The notes: generated by a model not told the origin, from the sequence alone. Shown: positions 25,430 to 34,576, numbered from the stretch's first letter. The stretch is 34,825 nt of DNA from Lachnospiraceae bacterium (GCA_024691425.1 JAILNQ010000007.1:1-34825), one strand, 5' to 3'. Numbers and translations are program-made.

Positions 25430-26594
25430 AGACAAAAAATTAGTTAACATGGATCTGAAGCAGTACGGAATGTTTTTGATCCTGATCGGAATTTTTATTC
25501 TGTTTGCTATAACAACCGGCGGCGCAAATGCAAAGCCTGTTAATATCAACAACCTTATAATGCAGAACGGATACGTTGTCATTCTTGCTATCGGTATGCT
25601 GCTCTGCGTACTTACCGGTAACATCGACCTCGGTGTCGGCTCGGTAGTTGCCGTAACCGGTTCGGTTGCAGGTATCATAATGATAGACATGAAGATGAAC
25701 ATGTGGGTGGCGATACTTGCAGCTCTTGCAGTAGGAATCCTCACAGGCCTGTTCGCCGGATTCTTCATCGCATACCTCAGCATTCCGCCGTTCGTCGTAA
25801 CACTGGCAACGATGCTTATGGGAAGAGGTCTGACATACACGCTGCTCCAGGCACAGACAAAAGGCCCCTTCAATGAATCTTACAACTTCATCGGTGCCGG
25901 ATTCCTGCCTACTCTGAAAGTTCCGTTCGGTGACGGAACGCTAGATGTTGTCAGCATCATAGTTGCAGCCGCTGCTTCGGTGGCACTTATAGTATCAGAG
26001 GTTAAGAACTATTCCACGAAGAAGAAATATAATTTCGCAGTTAACCCTATATGGCAGATTGCTCTCAAGCTTGCGATCATGATGTTCATCATCTGGTTCT
26101 TCTTCTATAAGCTCGCAAGGAACAACGGACTTCCTTTCGTACTGCTGATCATGGTCATACTGATCGCCGTATACGGATTCATCACGAGCAAGACAGTTGC
26201 CGGACGTCAGATATACGCTCTCGGCGGCAACAGGAAAGCGGCAAACCTTTCCGGTATCGATACGAACAAGGTTTTCTTCTGGGTATACGTCAACATGGGA
26301 TTCCTTTCATCGATAGCAGGAATCGTGCTTGCGGCAAGAAACGGATCTGCAACACCTAAGGCAGGTGACGGTTTCGAAATGGATGCTATCGCATCATGTT
26401 ACATCGGTGGCGCTGCAGTTGCCGGTGGTGCAGGAACAATAGTCGGAGCGGTTGTCGGTGCTTTCATCATGGGTATTCTTAACAACGGAATGTCACTGAT
26501 GGGATGGTCAACAGATATACAGAAGATCGTAAAGGGCGCTGTCCTTCTCGCAGCCGTTACCCTTGATGTCCTTTCAAAGCGTAAGAAAAACTGA
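25419..26594 (+). CDS. mmsB: Multiple-monosaccharide ABC transporter permease
   Basis: A 391-residue integral membrane protein of the BPD_transp_2 family (GguB/XylH-like), with about ten membrane segments. Conserved features include LTGNIDLGVGSVVAVTG near the second segment, IPPFVVTLATMLMGRGLTYTL, the cytoplasmic loop VAGRQIYALGGNRKAANLSGID that docks to the ATPase, and ASCYIGGAAVAGGAGTIVGA. It forms the channel for sugars delivered by the ChvE-like protein. Start chosen as ATG 25419 by ribosome-site spacing. A terminator follows. Confidence 0.95.
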   Translation: METKDKKLVNMDLKQYGMFLILIGIFILFAITTGGANAKPVNINNLIMQNGYVVILAIGMLLCVLTGNIDLGVGSVVAVTGSVAGIIMIDMKMNMWVAILAALAVGILTGLFAGFFIAYLSIPPFVVTLATMLMGRGLTYTLLQAQTKGPFNESYNFIGAGFLPTLKVPFGDGTLDVVSIIVAAAASVALIVSEVKNYSTKKKYNFAVNPIWQIALKLAIMMFIIWFFFYKLARNNGLPFVLLIMVILIAVYGFITSKTVAGRQIYALGGNRKAANLSGIDTNKVFFWVYVNMGFLSSIAGIVLAARNGSATPKAGDGFEMDAIASCYIGGAAVAGGAGTIVGAVVGAFIMGILNNGMSLMGWSTDIQKIVKGAVLLAAVTLDVLSKRKKN

Positions 26595-26621
26595 TAATAC
26601 TTTATAACATCATAAAACATA

Positions 26622-26648
26622 AAGGCTGCGGAATACCGCGGCCTTATT
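26622..26648 (+). terminator. Intrinsic terminator closing the sugar ABC operon
   Basis: AAGGCTGCGG (26622-26631) pairs with CCGCGGCCTT (26636-26645) with one wobble around AATA, followed by a short imperfect T tract (ATTGTTTATTT). Termination may be partial. Confidence 0.75.
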
Positions 26649-26675
26649 GTTTATTTACGTCTGTAATGCTAAACT
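26647..26675 (+). promoter_or_regulatory. Promoter of the two-component/sugar-sensing operon
   Basis: TTGTTT (26647-26652) and TAAACT (26670-26675) are 17 bases apart, and the -10 is preceded by TGC, giving an extended -10 form. It overlaps the tail of the preceding terminator and lies about 40 bases before the regulator's ATG. Confidence 0.55.
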
Positions 26676-26713
26676 GAACCTATTGGGAAAGACAGACATT
26701 CAAAGGAGTTCAT

Positions 26714-28306
26714 ATGGATCTTTACAAAGTTCTGCTCGTAGATGATGAAGAAGAAGTCCGCGAAGCGATAAGAAAAAGAATAGACTGGGAAGAAATCGGT
26801 TTTTCTGTTGTAAGGACTGCCGAAAACGGCGAGGAAGCGCTGGAGCTTGCAGAAAGCTTCGAGCCTGACGTTGTCATGACTGATATACAGATGCCTTTCA
26901 TGGATGGTCTTACGCTTCTAAAAAAACTCAAAGAGAAGATCCCTGACCTTCGAAGCGTGATCTTCTCCGGATATGATGATTTCGAGTATGCAAAGGAAGC
27001 TATCCGTCTCGAAGCTGAGGAATATATTCTGAAGCCGGTCGATGCGGATGAGCTGCGTGAGATTTTCATCAGGATAAAAATGCGGCTTGATGAGCAGATC
27101 AAGCAGAGACGTAACGTGGAGCTTCTGTCCAAGTATTACGAAGAAAGCCGCCCGATGATGAAAGAACAGCTGATCATCGGACTTCTTGAAGGAAGAGAGC
27201 TTCAGTTCGACCTTGAAAGATACCAGAAGGACTTCGATCTTCAGATCGAATCGGCATTTTACTGTGCCGGAGCATTCCGGATAACGACATCATCGGATGA
27301 TAAAGAAAAGCTTGATAAAAACCTCATGGCGGTTTCGCTGAAACAGCTTGTCAATGAGAGATTCAGGAATGTCCTTCAGGTTGAAGCGTTCGTTTATCTT
27401 GATACGGTCTGCGTGCTTGCAAGGCTGAAGAGCACACAGCAGTATGCAGCGTTTGTTGAGGAGATGGACAGGATATGCAAGATAGCGCACAAATCACTTG
27501 ATGCGAATGTGTGCGCGGGAATAGGAAGAGTGTATGGAAACGCAGAAAGCATCCATATATCATTCAATGAGGCGAAGGATGCATTCCATCACAGGATTTT
27601 CGTCGGAGAAAATCAGGCGATATGCATCAATGACGTCGAGCCTTCGTGCCCGCTCGAGGACTATGTCAGCGAAAAGCAGATAAGACATATCATGAGGCAG
27701 GTAAAGGTCGGTACGAAAGAAACGCTCGAGAAGGAAATCCGGAATTTCATTGAAAAACTGAAGAAATCAAACATCAACCTGAATCAGCTGCAGATATTCT
27801 ATGCCGAGTTCGTTGTGGAACTTCTGCGGCTTTCAAGAGGACATAACCTCAGCATAAGCGAGACAGGATTCGGGAATATCAATACGAATGAGGAGCTTGC
27901 AGGATTTTCGTCGATGGATGAGTTCGCGGACCGTCTTATCGAGCTTACGGGCATACTCTGGGAGAAGGTCTGCAACGGAAGGCTTAACTCAACGAAGAAG
28001 CTTGCAGAAGATGCGAAACAGTACATCAGCGATCACTATGGCGAGAGCACACTTTCGGTTGATGAGATATGCTCTCATCTCGGAGTGGGAACATCATATT
28101 TCTCGTCGGTATTCAAAAAGGAAACAGGCGTGAGCTTTGTTACATATCTGACGGAAGTCCGCATGAACGAGGCTCAGAGACTTCTTGATACGACGGACGA
28201 AAAGAGCTATATCATCGCTGGAATGGTCGGATACGAGGAACCGAACTATTTCAGTTATGTTTTTAAGAAGCACTTTGGAATATCTCCTTCAAGATACAGA
28301 CAATAG
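26714..28306 (+). CDS. YesN-type response regulator (receiver + AraC DNA-binding domain)
   Basis: A 530-residue transcription factor. The receiver domain covers 1-~125: acidic pair D10/D11, phospho-acceptor D57 (VMTDIQMP), S85 (FSGYDDFEYA) and K107 (YILKPVD). A middle region of ~290 residues has no clear motif. The last ~100 residues hold two AraC helix-turn-helices (LSVDEICSHLGVGTSYFSSVF and SYIIAGMVGYEEPNYFSYVF). Such regulators usually activate nearby carbohydrate transport genes, so the ChvE-like ABC operon upstream and the genes downstream are the likely targets. The kinase gene follows after six bases. Confidence 0.94.
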   Translation: MDLYKVLLVDDEEEVREAIRKRIDWEEIGFSVVRTAENGEEALELAESFEPDVVMTDIQMPFMDGLTLLKKLKEKIPDLRSVIFSGYDDFEYAKEAIRLEAEEYILKPVDADELREIFIRIKMRLDEQIKQRRNVELLSKYYEESRPMMKEQLIIGLLEGRELQFDLERYQKDFDLQIESAFYCAGAFRITTSSDDKEKLDKNLMAVSLKQLVNERFRNVLQVEAFVYLDTVCVLARLKSTQQYAAFVEEMDRICKIAHKSLDANVCAGIGRVYGNAESIHISFNEAKDAFHHRIFVGENQAICINDVEPSCPLEDYVSEKQIRHIMRQVKVGTKETLEKEIRNFIEKLKKSNINLNQLQIFYAEFVVELLRLSRGHNLSISETGFGNINTNEELAGFSSMDEFADRLIELTGILWEKVCNGRLNSTKKLAEDAKQYISDHYGESTLSVDEICSHLGVGTSYFSSVFKKETGVSFVTYLTEVRMNEAQRLLDTTDEKSYIIAGMVGYEEPNYFSYVFKKHFGISPSRYRQ

Positions 28307-28312
28307 AGGGCT

Positions 28313-30118
28313 ATGATCAGATTCATCAAAGAGGAATACAAAAAAAGAAGCCTTCAGTGGACGATCTCTCTGTCATTTACGGCAATTTCGGTAATAAGCA
28401 TTGCGTTAATGGCGATAGCTTTCTATACCCGTTCGATCAATACGATAAGAACAAATACGATCAAGCAGAATGACCAGATTGTTGACCAGGTCAGCTGGAA
28501 CCTCAATTCTTATATCAGAAATATGATGAGCATTTCTGATACGATGTGCTATAGCGTCATTAAGAACAGGGATCTGACGAACGAGAGCATCAGCAAAGAA
28601 ATGAACCTGCTTTATGAGGCGAACAAAGACAACCTTACGAGCATAGTCTGTGCGACGGAGGACGGTGCGATCATAGCCGCCTCTCCTGTATCTTCAAGAA
28701 AATCGGGTGTCGATCTTAAAAAGCAGGAATGGTTTCAGAATGCTTTTGATGAGATCGAGAACATCCATTTTTCCGCTCCTCATGTTCAGAATATTTTTGA
28801 CAACAGCAGCTACAGATATTTCTGGGTTGTATCGCTTTCCCGATGCGTTGAGCTTACCAATCTCGGTAACGTAAGGAACGGCGTGCTGCTCGTTGACATG
28901 AACTATAGCGGTATAGAGCAGATGTTTGATAAGGTCAATGACGGTGGAGTCGGCTTCGTATATCTGTGCGACGCGGAAGGGGATATAATCTATCATCCGA
29001 TGCAGAAGGCGATATATGCTGGACTTGTAAAAGAAAACAACATCGATCACGCCGCGCATGAAGACGGTGCGTTCTCTGAAAAATTTGACGGACAGGAAAG
29101 AGATGTCGTAATAAAAACCGTCGGGTACACGGGCTGGAAGATCATAAGCGTCACGCCATTAAGCGAACTTGCTATCGATATGGGCCAGACGAGAAACTAT
29201 CTGCTCATGGTCGCTATATTCGTTCTGCTTCTGATCATTTTCGGAAACAATATAATTTCCTATGTTGTCACTGACCCCATAAGAAGACTTGAAGAATCCA
29301 TAACATATCTTGAAGAGGGCGCATTGAATGAAGCGGCCATGAACGAGGATGATATTTACATCGGCGGCTCGCATGAGATCAGGCACCTTGGAAGAACGAT
29401 CAAATCCATGATACGTCAGATGAAGAAACTGACGGATGATATGGTCAGGGAGCAGAAGGCAAAAAGAAAGAGTGAGCTTGACGCTCTCCAGAGCCAGATC
29501 AATCCCCACTTCCTGTATAACACGCTCGACTCGGTTGTCTGGATGATCGAAGGAGAGCGCTACAAGGATGCGATTTCAATGGTTACCGCGCTCGCGCAGC
29601 TTTTCCGGATCTCGCTCAGCAAGGGCAACAATATCATCACCATCCATGATGAAATAATACATGCGAGAAACTATCTGAGCATTCAGAAAGTCAGGTTCAA
29701 GAACAAGTTCTCGACCAGCATAGATATAGATCCGGCAATAGAAAACTGCGCAACGATAAAACTCATTGTTCAGCCGCTCCTGGAGAATGCGATCTACTAT
29801 GGCGTTGAGCATATGGACGGAGAGGGCGAGATAACACTGCGCGGTTATGAAAAAGACGGAGATATATACATTTCTGTTTCGGATAACGGAATGGGCATTC
29901 CGAAAGAGACATTGGATACGCTTCTTACCGATAAGGCGAGAAGCCGCGGCAAGGGCTCGGGTATCGGCTTATGGAACGTCAATCAGAGAATACAGATTTA
30001 TTTCAAGGGCGACTACGGGCTGATCGTTGAGAGTGAGCTTGATGAAGGAACGACGGTGACGATCCACCTTCCTAAGGTTCCGATAGAGGAATACAGAAAG
30101 GAGGAGAGCGGCAGATGA
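28313..30118 (+). CDS. LytS/YesM-type sensor histidine kinase with extracytoplasmic sensor domain
   Basis: A 601-residue membrane kinase. Membrane segment 1 (~18-38) and segment 2 (~293-316) bracket an outside domain of about 250 residues that resembles dCache sensors. A HAMP linker follows (VVTDPIRRLEESI). The His_kinase domain carries phospho-acceptor H399 in INPHFLYNTLDS, and the ATP-binding domain has the N box (QPLLENAIYYGVEH), G1 box (VSDNGMGIP) and G2 box (GSGIGLWNVNQRI). It should phosphorylate the YesN-type partner just upstream. Its last four bases overlap the next gene's start (ATGA), coupling it to a membrane-anchored sugar-binding protein. Confidence 0.94.
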   Translation: MIRFIKEEYKKRSLQWTISLSFTAISVISIALMAIAFYTRSINTIRTNTIKQNDQIVDQVSWNLNSYIRNMMSISDTMCYSVIKNRDLTNESISKEMNLLYEANKDNLTSIVCATEDGAIIAASPVSSRKSGVDLKKQEWFQNAFDEIENIHFSAPHVQNIFDNSSYRYFWVVSLSRCVELTNLGNVRNGVLLVDMNYSGIEQMFDKVNDGGVGFVYLCDAEGDIIYHPMQKAIYAGLVKENNIDHAAHEDGAFSEKFDGQERDVVIKTVGYTGWKIISVTPLSELAIDMGQTRNYLLMVAIFVLLLIIFGNNIISYVVTDPIRRLEESITYLEEGALNEAAMNEDDIYIGGSHEIRHLGRTIKSMIRQMKKLTDDMVREQKAKRKSELDALQSQINPHFLYNTLDSVVWMIEGERYKDAISMVTALAQLFRISLSKGNNIITIHDEIIHARNYLSIQKVRFKNKFSTSIDIDPAIENCATIKLIVQPLLENAIYYGVEHMDGEGEITLRGYEKDGDIYISVSDNGMGIPKETLDTLLTDKARSRGKGSGIGLWNVNQRIQIYFKGDYGLIVESELDEGTTVTIHLPKVPIEEYRKEESGR

Positions 30119-31086
30119 AATACTTAAAAGGCGGCAGAGGCCTTATCGCCATGGTAGTGCTCATCGTGATCTTCCTTGTTACCGCAATCTCCCAGAACAT
30201 TTGGAGCAACCCTAAAAGCACGGTAAGAAAAAAGGTCTCGTTCATAGCATACGGAGATGACTCTGAAAGATGGGAGAACATGAGAGAAGGGGCTGGCCTT
30301 GTCTGTGAAGAAAAGGAAGCGGACCTTGTGCTGATGACAACTCTCCTTGAAGATGATGTGAATGAACAGAAGGAGATCATCGAAAGAGAGATCGAAGACG
30401 GGGCGGATGCGCTTATTATCGCACCATGCAGCAATGAGATAAAAGAGTATATTGATTCAAAAAAACTGAGGATCCCGGTAGTTTTTGCGGAATCGGACGG
30501 ATCGCCGGAAAGCGGAAGAAGATGTATTTCCGTTGATGATTATGAGCTCGGATACAGTCTCGGAAGTGAGATAGCGGAACATGAAAGCGATATTGTGACC
30601 GTAGCGATAATATCCGAAAATGCTGACATAGACAGTGTGGCGTTCCGGGAAAAAGGCCTCAGGGATGCGATAGAAGGAAAGATCGGAAAACTGATCAACT
30701 GGTCAAGAAATGAAAACGAGGAAACAGTCAATAAAAGGGTTTTCATTCAGAGAGCGCTTGTTTCCGAGGCGACGGATGTCATCGTAACGTTTGATAATTC
30801 CACCACGGATGCGTTGCTTGATGCCCTTGAGAACCTGAATCAGAAGAGCAAAGTATATTCGATATCAACATCCAATAAGGCGGTGTACAATCTATATAAT
30901 AAAGAGATAATTGCGCTCGGATATTCAGATGAATTCAGCATCGGATATCTTTCCGCCATGTATGCGCTTTCTCCGTCGGAAGCAGAAAAGAAGTATCCGG
31001 ATAAAGAGGCTGAGTATCGGATCGTCAGGAAGGAGAATATGTACGATGAGGACAATCAGACATTATTGTTCCCGTTTGTCAATTAA
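30115..31086 (+). CDS. Membrane-anchored sugar-binding protein, XylFII-like candidate co-sensor
   Basis: A 323-residue protein with an uncleaved-looking N-terminal membrane anchor (~11-28, no lipobox cysteine) and a type-1 periplasmic binding (LacI/RbsB-like) domain. Visible fold features are VSFIAYGDDSERWENMREGA, IEDGADALIIAPCSNE, PVVFAESDGSP, ISVDDYELGYSLG and TDVIVTFDNSTTDALLDAL. It has no transporter partner next to it. In Clostridium beijerinckii a similar anchored binding protein, XylFII, complexes with LytS to sense D-xylose and signal to YesN; the gene order here (yesN-lytS-binding protein) points to an equivalent job. The ligand is unknown. The start overlaps the kinase stop; the lipoprotein gene overlaps its end by 41 bases. 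Confidence 0.83.
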   Translation: MKYLKGGRGLIAMVVLIVIFLVTAISQNIWSNPKSTVRKKVSFIAYGDDSERWENMREGAGLVCEEKEADLVLMTTLLEDDVNEQKEIIEREIEDGADALIIAPCSNEIKEYIDSKKLRIPVVFAESDGSPESGRRCISVDDYELGYSLGSEIAEHESDIVTVAIISENADIDSVAFREKGLRDAIEGKIGKLINWSRNENEETVNKRVFIQRALVSEATDVIVTFDNSTTDALLDALENLNQKSKVYSISTSNKAVYNLYNKEIIALGYSDEFSIGYLSAMYALSPSEAEKKYPDKEAEYRIVRKENMYDEDNQTLLFPFVN

Positions 31087-32110
31087 ATATATATCCGTAC
31101 TTGTCATCGCAGCGGTTCTTCTTTCGGGATGCTCAGGCAGCTCTTCTGCGCCGAAGGGGATCAAGATAGCTGTTCTGACATATGATGAATATGATACGTT
31201 CATCAATTCCATGACGAAGTACATGACAAAGTGGTGCAGACAGAAAGAAAAAGAGGACGATATCAGGATAACTCTTGATATTGTCGGAGCCAGGAAGAGC
31301 CAGCTGACTCAGAACGATCAGGCACAGAAGTTCATTTCCGGAAACTATGATGTGCTCTGCGTCAATCTTGTGGACAGAACCGATGCAACGGTGATAATCG
31401 ATAAGGCGATGGCAAGCGACACTCCGGTTATCTTCTTTAACCGCGAACCTGTTGAGGAAGACCTTTCAAGATGGGACAAGCTTTATTACGTAGGAGCTAT
31501 AGCACGGCAGTCAGGCGAGATGCAGGCAAAGATAATAATTGATGCTCTTTCTGATCCTGAAAAGTTCAGATCGATAGATGTTAACGGAAACGGTACGATT
31601 CAGTATGTTATACTTGAAGGAGAGGCCGGCCACCAGGATTCTCTCGTAAGAACGAACGTATGCACGTCGGAAATCATAAACGCAGGATTTTCTCTTGAAA
31701 AACTCGGTGATGAATATGCCAACTGGGACAGGGATCAGGCAAGGACGAAGATGAGCGAGCTTATTGACAGATATCCGTTCCAGATAGAAATGGTCATTGC
31801 GAACAATGACGATATGGCGCTCGGGGCGATAGATGCGATCGAAGAAAAAGAATATACGCTCGATCCTTTTGTTGTGGGAATAAACGGAACAGAAGAAGCG
31901 CTTGAAGAGATAAGGACCATGAAGATGGACGGAAGCGTCTACAGCGATTCAAAAGGTCAGGGAGAGATGATCATGGAAATGGCGTATGCACTCGGAAGAG
32001 ATGAGCCTTTCCCGCCGTCCGTTGAACTGACGTTTGATAAATATGTTTTCAGACCTTATAGTATTATTACATATGATAATGTACAGAAATATCTCGGCAA
32101 CGATAAATGA
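31046..32110 (+). CDS. MglB-like galactose/glucose-type sugar-binding lipoprotein
   Basis: A 354-residue lipoprotein whose signal peptide ends in LLSGC, with Cys29 acylated. The mature protein matches the galactose/methyl-galactoside binding family: VFFNREP-like VIFFNREPVEED, YYVGAIARQSGEMQ, the loop DVNGNGTIQYVILEGEAGHQD (equivalent to the calcium-loop region of E. coli MglB), and IEMVIANNDDMALGAIDAIEE near the sugar site. No permease or ATPase is adjacent. It may sense for the kinase or supply the ABC transporter upstream. The start is ATG 31046, with AGGAG at 31031-31035, inside the end of the previous gene; in-frame codons reaching back to 30911 are not used. Confidence 0.87.
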   Translation: MRTIRHYCSRLSIKYISVLVIAAVLLSGCSGSSSAPKGIKIAVLTYDEYDTFINSMTKYMTKWCRQKEKEDDIRITLDIVGARKSQLTQNDQAQKFISGNYDVLCVNLVDRTDATVIIDKAMASDTPVIFFNREPVEEDLSRWDKLYYVGAIARQSGEMQAKIIIDALSDPEKFRSIDVNGNGTIQYVILEGEAGHQDSLVRTNVCTSEIINAGFSLEKLGDEYANWDRDQARTKMSELIDRYPFQIEMVIANNDDMALGAIDAIEEKEYTLDPFVVGINGTEEALEEIRTMKMDGSVYSDSKGQGEMIMEMAYALGRDEPFPPSVELTFDKYVFRPYSIITYDNVQKYLGNDK

Positions 32111-32124
32111 CACCGGACTAAAAA

Positions 32125-32130
32125 AAGGAG
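32125..32130 (+). promoter_or_regulatory. Ribosome binding site fixing the GH5 start
   Basis: AAGGAG abuts ATG 32131 but is six bases from the in-frame ATG 32137, favouring the latter. The same abutting-ATG layout occurs at the mmsB permease gene. Confidence 0.65.
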
Positions 32131-32136
32131 ATGAGT

Positions 32137-33177
32137 ATGCGTAAATTTGAAGGATACCAGAGGGGTATCAACCTAGGCGGATGGCTTTCACAGTGTGTTT
32201 CATATGACAAAAAACACTTTGACGGATTCGTTACGGAAGACGATATCAAGAAAATTGCATCATTCGGACTCGACCATATAAGAGTACCGGTGGATTATGA
32301 CGTGTTCATGAAAGAAGAAGCGGGAGTTGATGTCGTGAATGAAGAGGGAATGTCTCATATTGAGGACTGCATCAGCTGGTGCAGGAAATACGGACTTAAT
32401 ATGATTCTTGATCTCCATAAAGCAAAGGGATATATGTTCGACGTAAAGGCAGTTTCCGACGCCGATCTGTTCTTCAAGGATGAAATTCTCCAGGAAGCAT
32501 TTTATGAGACGTGGGAAATGTTTGCGGAGCGGTTCGGGAAGCATAAGGATATGCTTGCGTTCGAACTGCTCAATGAAGTAGTCAATCCTGATTTCGAGCA
32601 GAAGTGGAATGAGATCGCAGAAACTGCGAAAAGCAGGGTACGCGCCATTGTCCCCGATATTTATATCATCATCGGCGGAGTGAACTACAACAATGTTTTT
32701 GCAGTCAAAGGGATAAAGGTTCCTGTTGATGAGAAGACGGTTTATAATTTCCACTGCTATGAACCGTTATGCTTCACGCATCAGAAGGCATACTGGATCG
32801 ACGAAATGCCGGCTGATTTTGAAGCATCATATCCTGCTCCGCTCGAAGTTATGAGACAGAAAAGCGATGAATTCTCAAAAGATCATGCGGGCGCCATATA
32901 CGATAAAGTCCTTGACGAAAGCGGACCGTTTTTTGACAAGCTTTTCAGAGGAGCGGTTGAATACGCCGAGGAGAAAAATGTTCCTTTGTACTGCGGCGAG
33001 TACGGTGTTATAGATCAGGCTCCTGCTGAGGATACTGTCCGCTGGATGAAGGATATACATGACAGTTTTGAGAAGTTCGGGATAGGAAGAGCTTTGTGGA
33101 CATACAAGAATAAAGACTTCGGACTAGTGGATGACCACTATGATAATATACGCAGCGAAATGATAAAGCTGCTGTAA
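32137..33177 (+). CDS. Glycoside hydrolase family 5 protein (cellulase-like), cytoplasmic
   Basis: A 346-residue (beta/alpha)8 enzyme. GINLGGWLSQ near 10-19, HIRVPVD (47-53), the acid/base N146-E147 (FELLNEV) and the nucleophile E288 (YCGEYGV) are the GH5 catalytic layout, with a conserved WTYKNKDFG near the end. There is no signal peptide or membrane segment, so it should act inside the cell on imported short beta-linked oligosaccharides, for example cellodextrins or manno-oligosaccharides; exact specificity cannot be read. It lies 26 bases after the MglB-like gene, last in the sensing operon, which suggests a beta-linked glycan or its sugar as inducer. Confidence 0.88.
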   Translation: MRKFEGYQRGINLGGWLSQCVSYDKKHFDGFVTEDDIKKIASFGLDHIRVPVDYDVFMKEEAGVDVVNEEGMSHIEDCISWCRKYGLNMILDLHKAKGYMFDVKAVSDADLFFKDEILQEAFYETWEMFAERFGKHKDMLAFELLNEVVNPDFEQKWNEIAETAKSRVRAIVPDIYIIIGGVNYNNVFAVKGIKVPVDEKTVYNFHCYEPLCFTHQKAYWIDEMPADFEASYPAPLEVMRQKSDEFSKDHAGAIYDKVLDESGPFFDKLFRGAVEYAEEKNVPLYCGEYGVIDQAPAEDTVRWMKDIHDSFEKFGIGRALWTYKNKDFGLVDDHYDNIRSEMIKLL

Positions 33178-33206
33178 AAAATAATTAAGGGAGAGCATAG
33201 TTTATC

Positions 33207-34562
33207 ATGGAAGAAAAGAAAGACGGATTTGGAAGTAAGATAGGATTCATCCTGGCAGCTGCAGGATCTGCGATAGGTCTCGGAAACATATGGAGATTTC
33301 CTTATCTGGCGGCAAAGTACGGCGGAGGGATTTTCCTTCTTGTTTACATTATTCTTGTTGTTTCATTCGGCTTCTCACTGATGGTTACCGAGATATCTCT
33401 CGGACGCAGAACGGGAAAGAGTGTTATAGGCGCATATAAGCAGGCGGATAGCAGGTTCGGGTTCCTCGGACCTGTAGCAGCGGCAGTTCCTTTTATCATC
33501 ACGCCGTATTATTGCGTGATCGGAGGATGGGTGCTCAAGTATTTCTATGTTTTTGTGAGCGGAAATGCGGATGCGGCTACTGACAGCGATTATTTCGGAG
33601 GATTCATATCGCAGGCTGGACAGCCTTCAATCTTCTTCATCATCTATGCCGCCCTGACGGCTGCGGTTGTAATTCTCGGAGTTCAGAAAGGAATTGAAAG
33701 TGTAAGCAAAATACTGATGCCTATACTGGTCATTCTTTCCGTGGGCATAGCAATCTATACGATGACGCTCAACGGAGCTGTGGATGGGTTTAAGTATTAT
33801 GTGCTTCCGAATTTCGAGGGGTTCACGGTAGCTAAGCTGCTGAAGACGATCGTTGCGGCGATGGGCCAGCTCTTCTATTCAATGTCACTTGCAATGGGTA
33901 TCATGGTAACGTACGGATCTTATATGAGAAAACAGGATTCTATAGAAGGATCGGTTAGACAGATAAGCTTTTTTGATACTCTGATAGCTGTCATCGCGGG
34001 CCTTATCATCGTTCCTAGTGTTTTTGTGTTCAGCGGGGGAGATGCTAGTGCGCTTAATGCAGGCCCCGGACTTATGTTCGTAACACTTCCGAAAGTATTT
34101 GATTCAATGAGCGGCGGACGAATCGTGGGAACGGCGTTTTTCGTACTTGTGGCATTTGCGGCGCTCACATCTTCGGTATCGCTGCTTGAGACTATGGTGT
34201 CTATAATTTCAGAACGTTTTAAACTGCAAAGAGTGGCATCGACAATCGTATGTGTTGTTATTGTGATTGTCATGGGAATGCTGTCGGTTCTGGGATACAG
34301 CAGCTGGAGCGAGGTATCGATCTTCGGTTATCAGATCCTTGACTTCTTTGACTTTATATCAAATAACATAATGATGCCGATTGTGGCGCTGCTGACCTGC
34401 ATACTTATAGGATATGTTGTCAAAACAAAATATATTGAAGATGAAACAACTCTGAACGGAGAAAAGTTCAGATCAAAAGGTCTTTATGATGTAATGACAA
34501 AATATGTCTGTCCTGCATTCATGATCATCATTCTTCTGACTCCGTTCTTTGTAGATCTGTGA
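33207..34562 (+). CDS. SNF-family sodium-dependent transporter (NSS/SLC6-like)
   Basis: A 451-residue symporter with about eleven membrane segments, the usual bacterial count (LeuT itself has twelve). The hallmark first helix GFILAAAGSAIGLGNIWRFPYLAAKYGGG carries the sodium and substrate contacts with its unwound GS/GLGN region, and LTSSVSLLET in helix 8 supplies the second sodium site. Bacterial members import amino acids such as tryptophan, tyrosine or methionine with sodium; the substrate is not predictable here. GGGAG precedes the ATG. It is followed by a terminator and then an rRNA promoter, so it ends its transcription unit. Confidence 0.95.
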   Translation: MEEKKDGFGSKIGFILAAAGSAIGLGNIWRFPYLAAKYGGGIFLLVYIILVVSFGFSLMVTEISLGRRTGKSVIGAYKQADSRFGFLGPVAAAVPFIITPYYCVIGGWVLKYFYVFVSGNADAATDSDYFGGFISQAGQPSIFFIIYAALTAAVVILGVQKGIESVSKILMPILVILSVGIAIYTMTLNGAVDGFKYYVLPNFEGFTVAKLLKTIVAAMGQLFYSMSLAMGIMVTYGSYMRKQDSIEGSVRQISFFDTLIAVIAGLIIVPSVFVFSGGDASALNAGPGLMFVTLPKVFDSMSGGRIVGTAFFVLVAFAALTSSVSLLETMVSIISERFKLQRVASTIVCVVIVIVMGMLSVLGYSSWSEVSIFGYQILDFFDFISNNIMMPIVALLTCILIGYVVKTKYIEDETTLNGEKFRSKGLYDVMTKYVCPAFMIIILLTPFFVDL

Positions 34563-34576
34563 TAATTGTTTAGTGT

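Noticed and set aside
30911-31045. N-terminal extension of the MglB-like lipoprotein
   Set aside because: It overlaps the previous gene heavily and would bury the signal peptide; ATG 31046 with an upstream AGGAG starts a proper lipoprotein signal.
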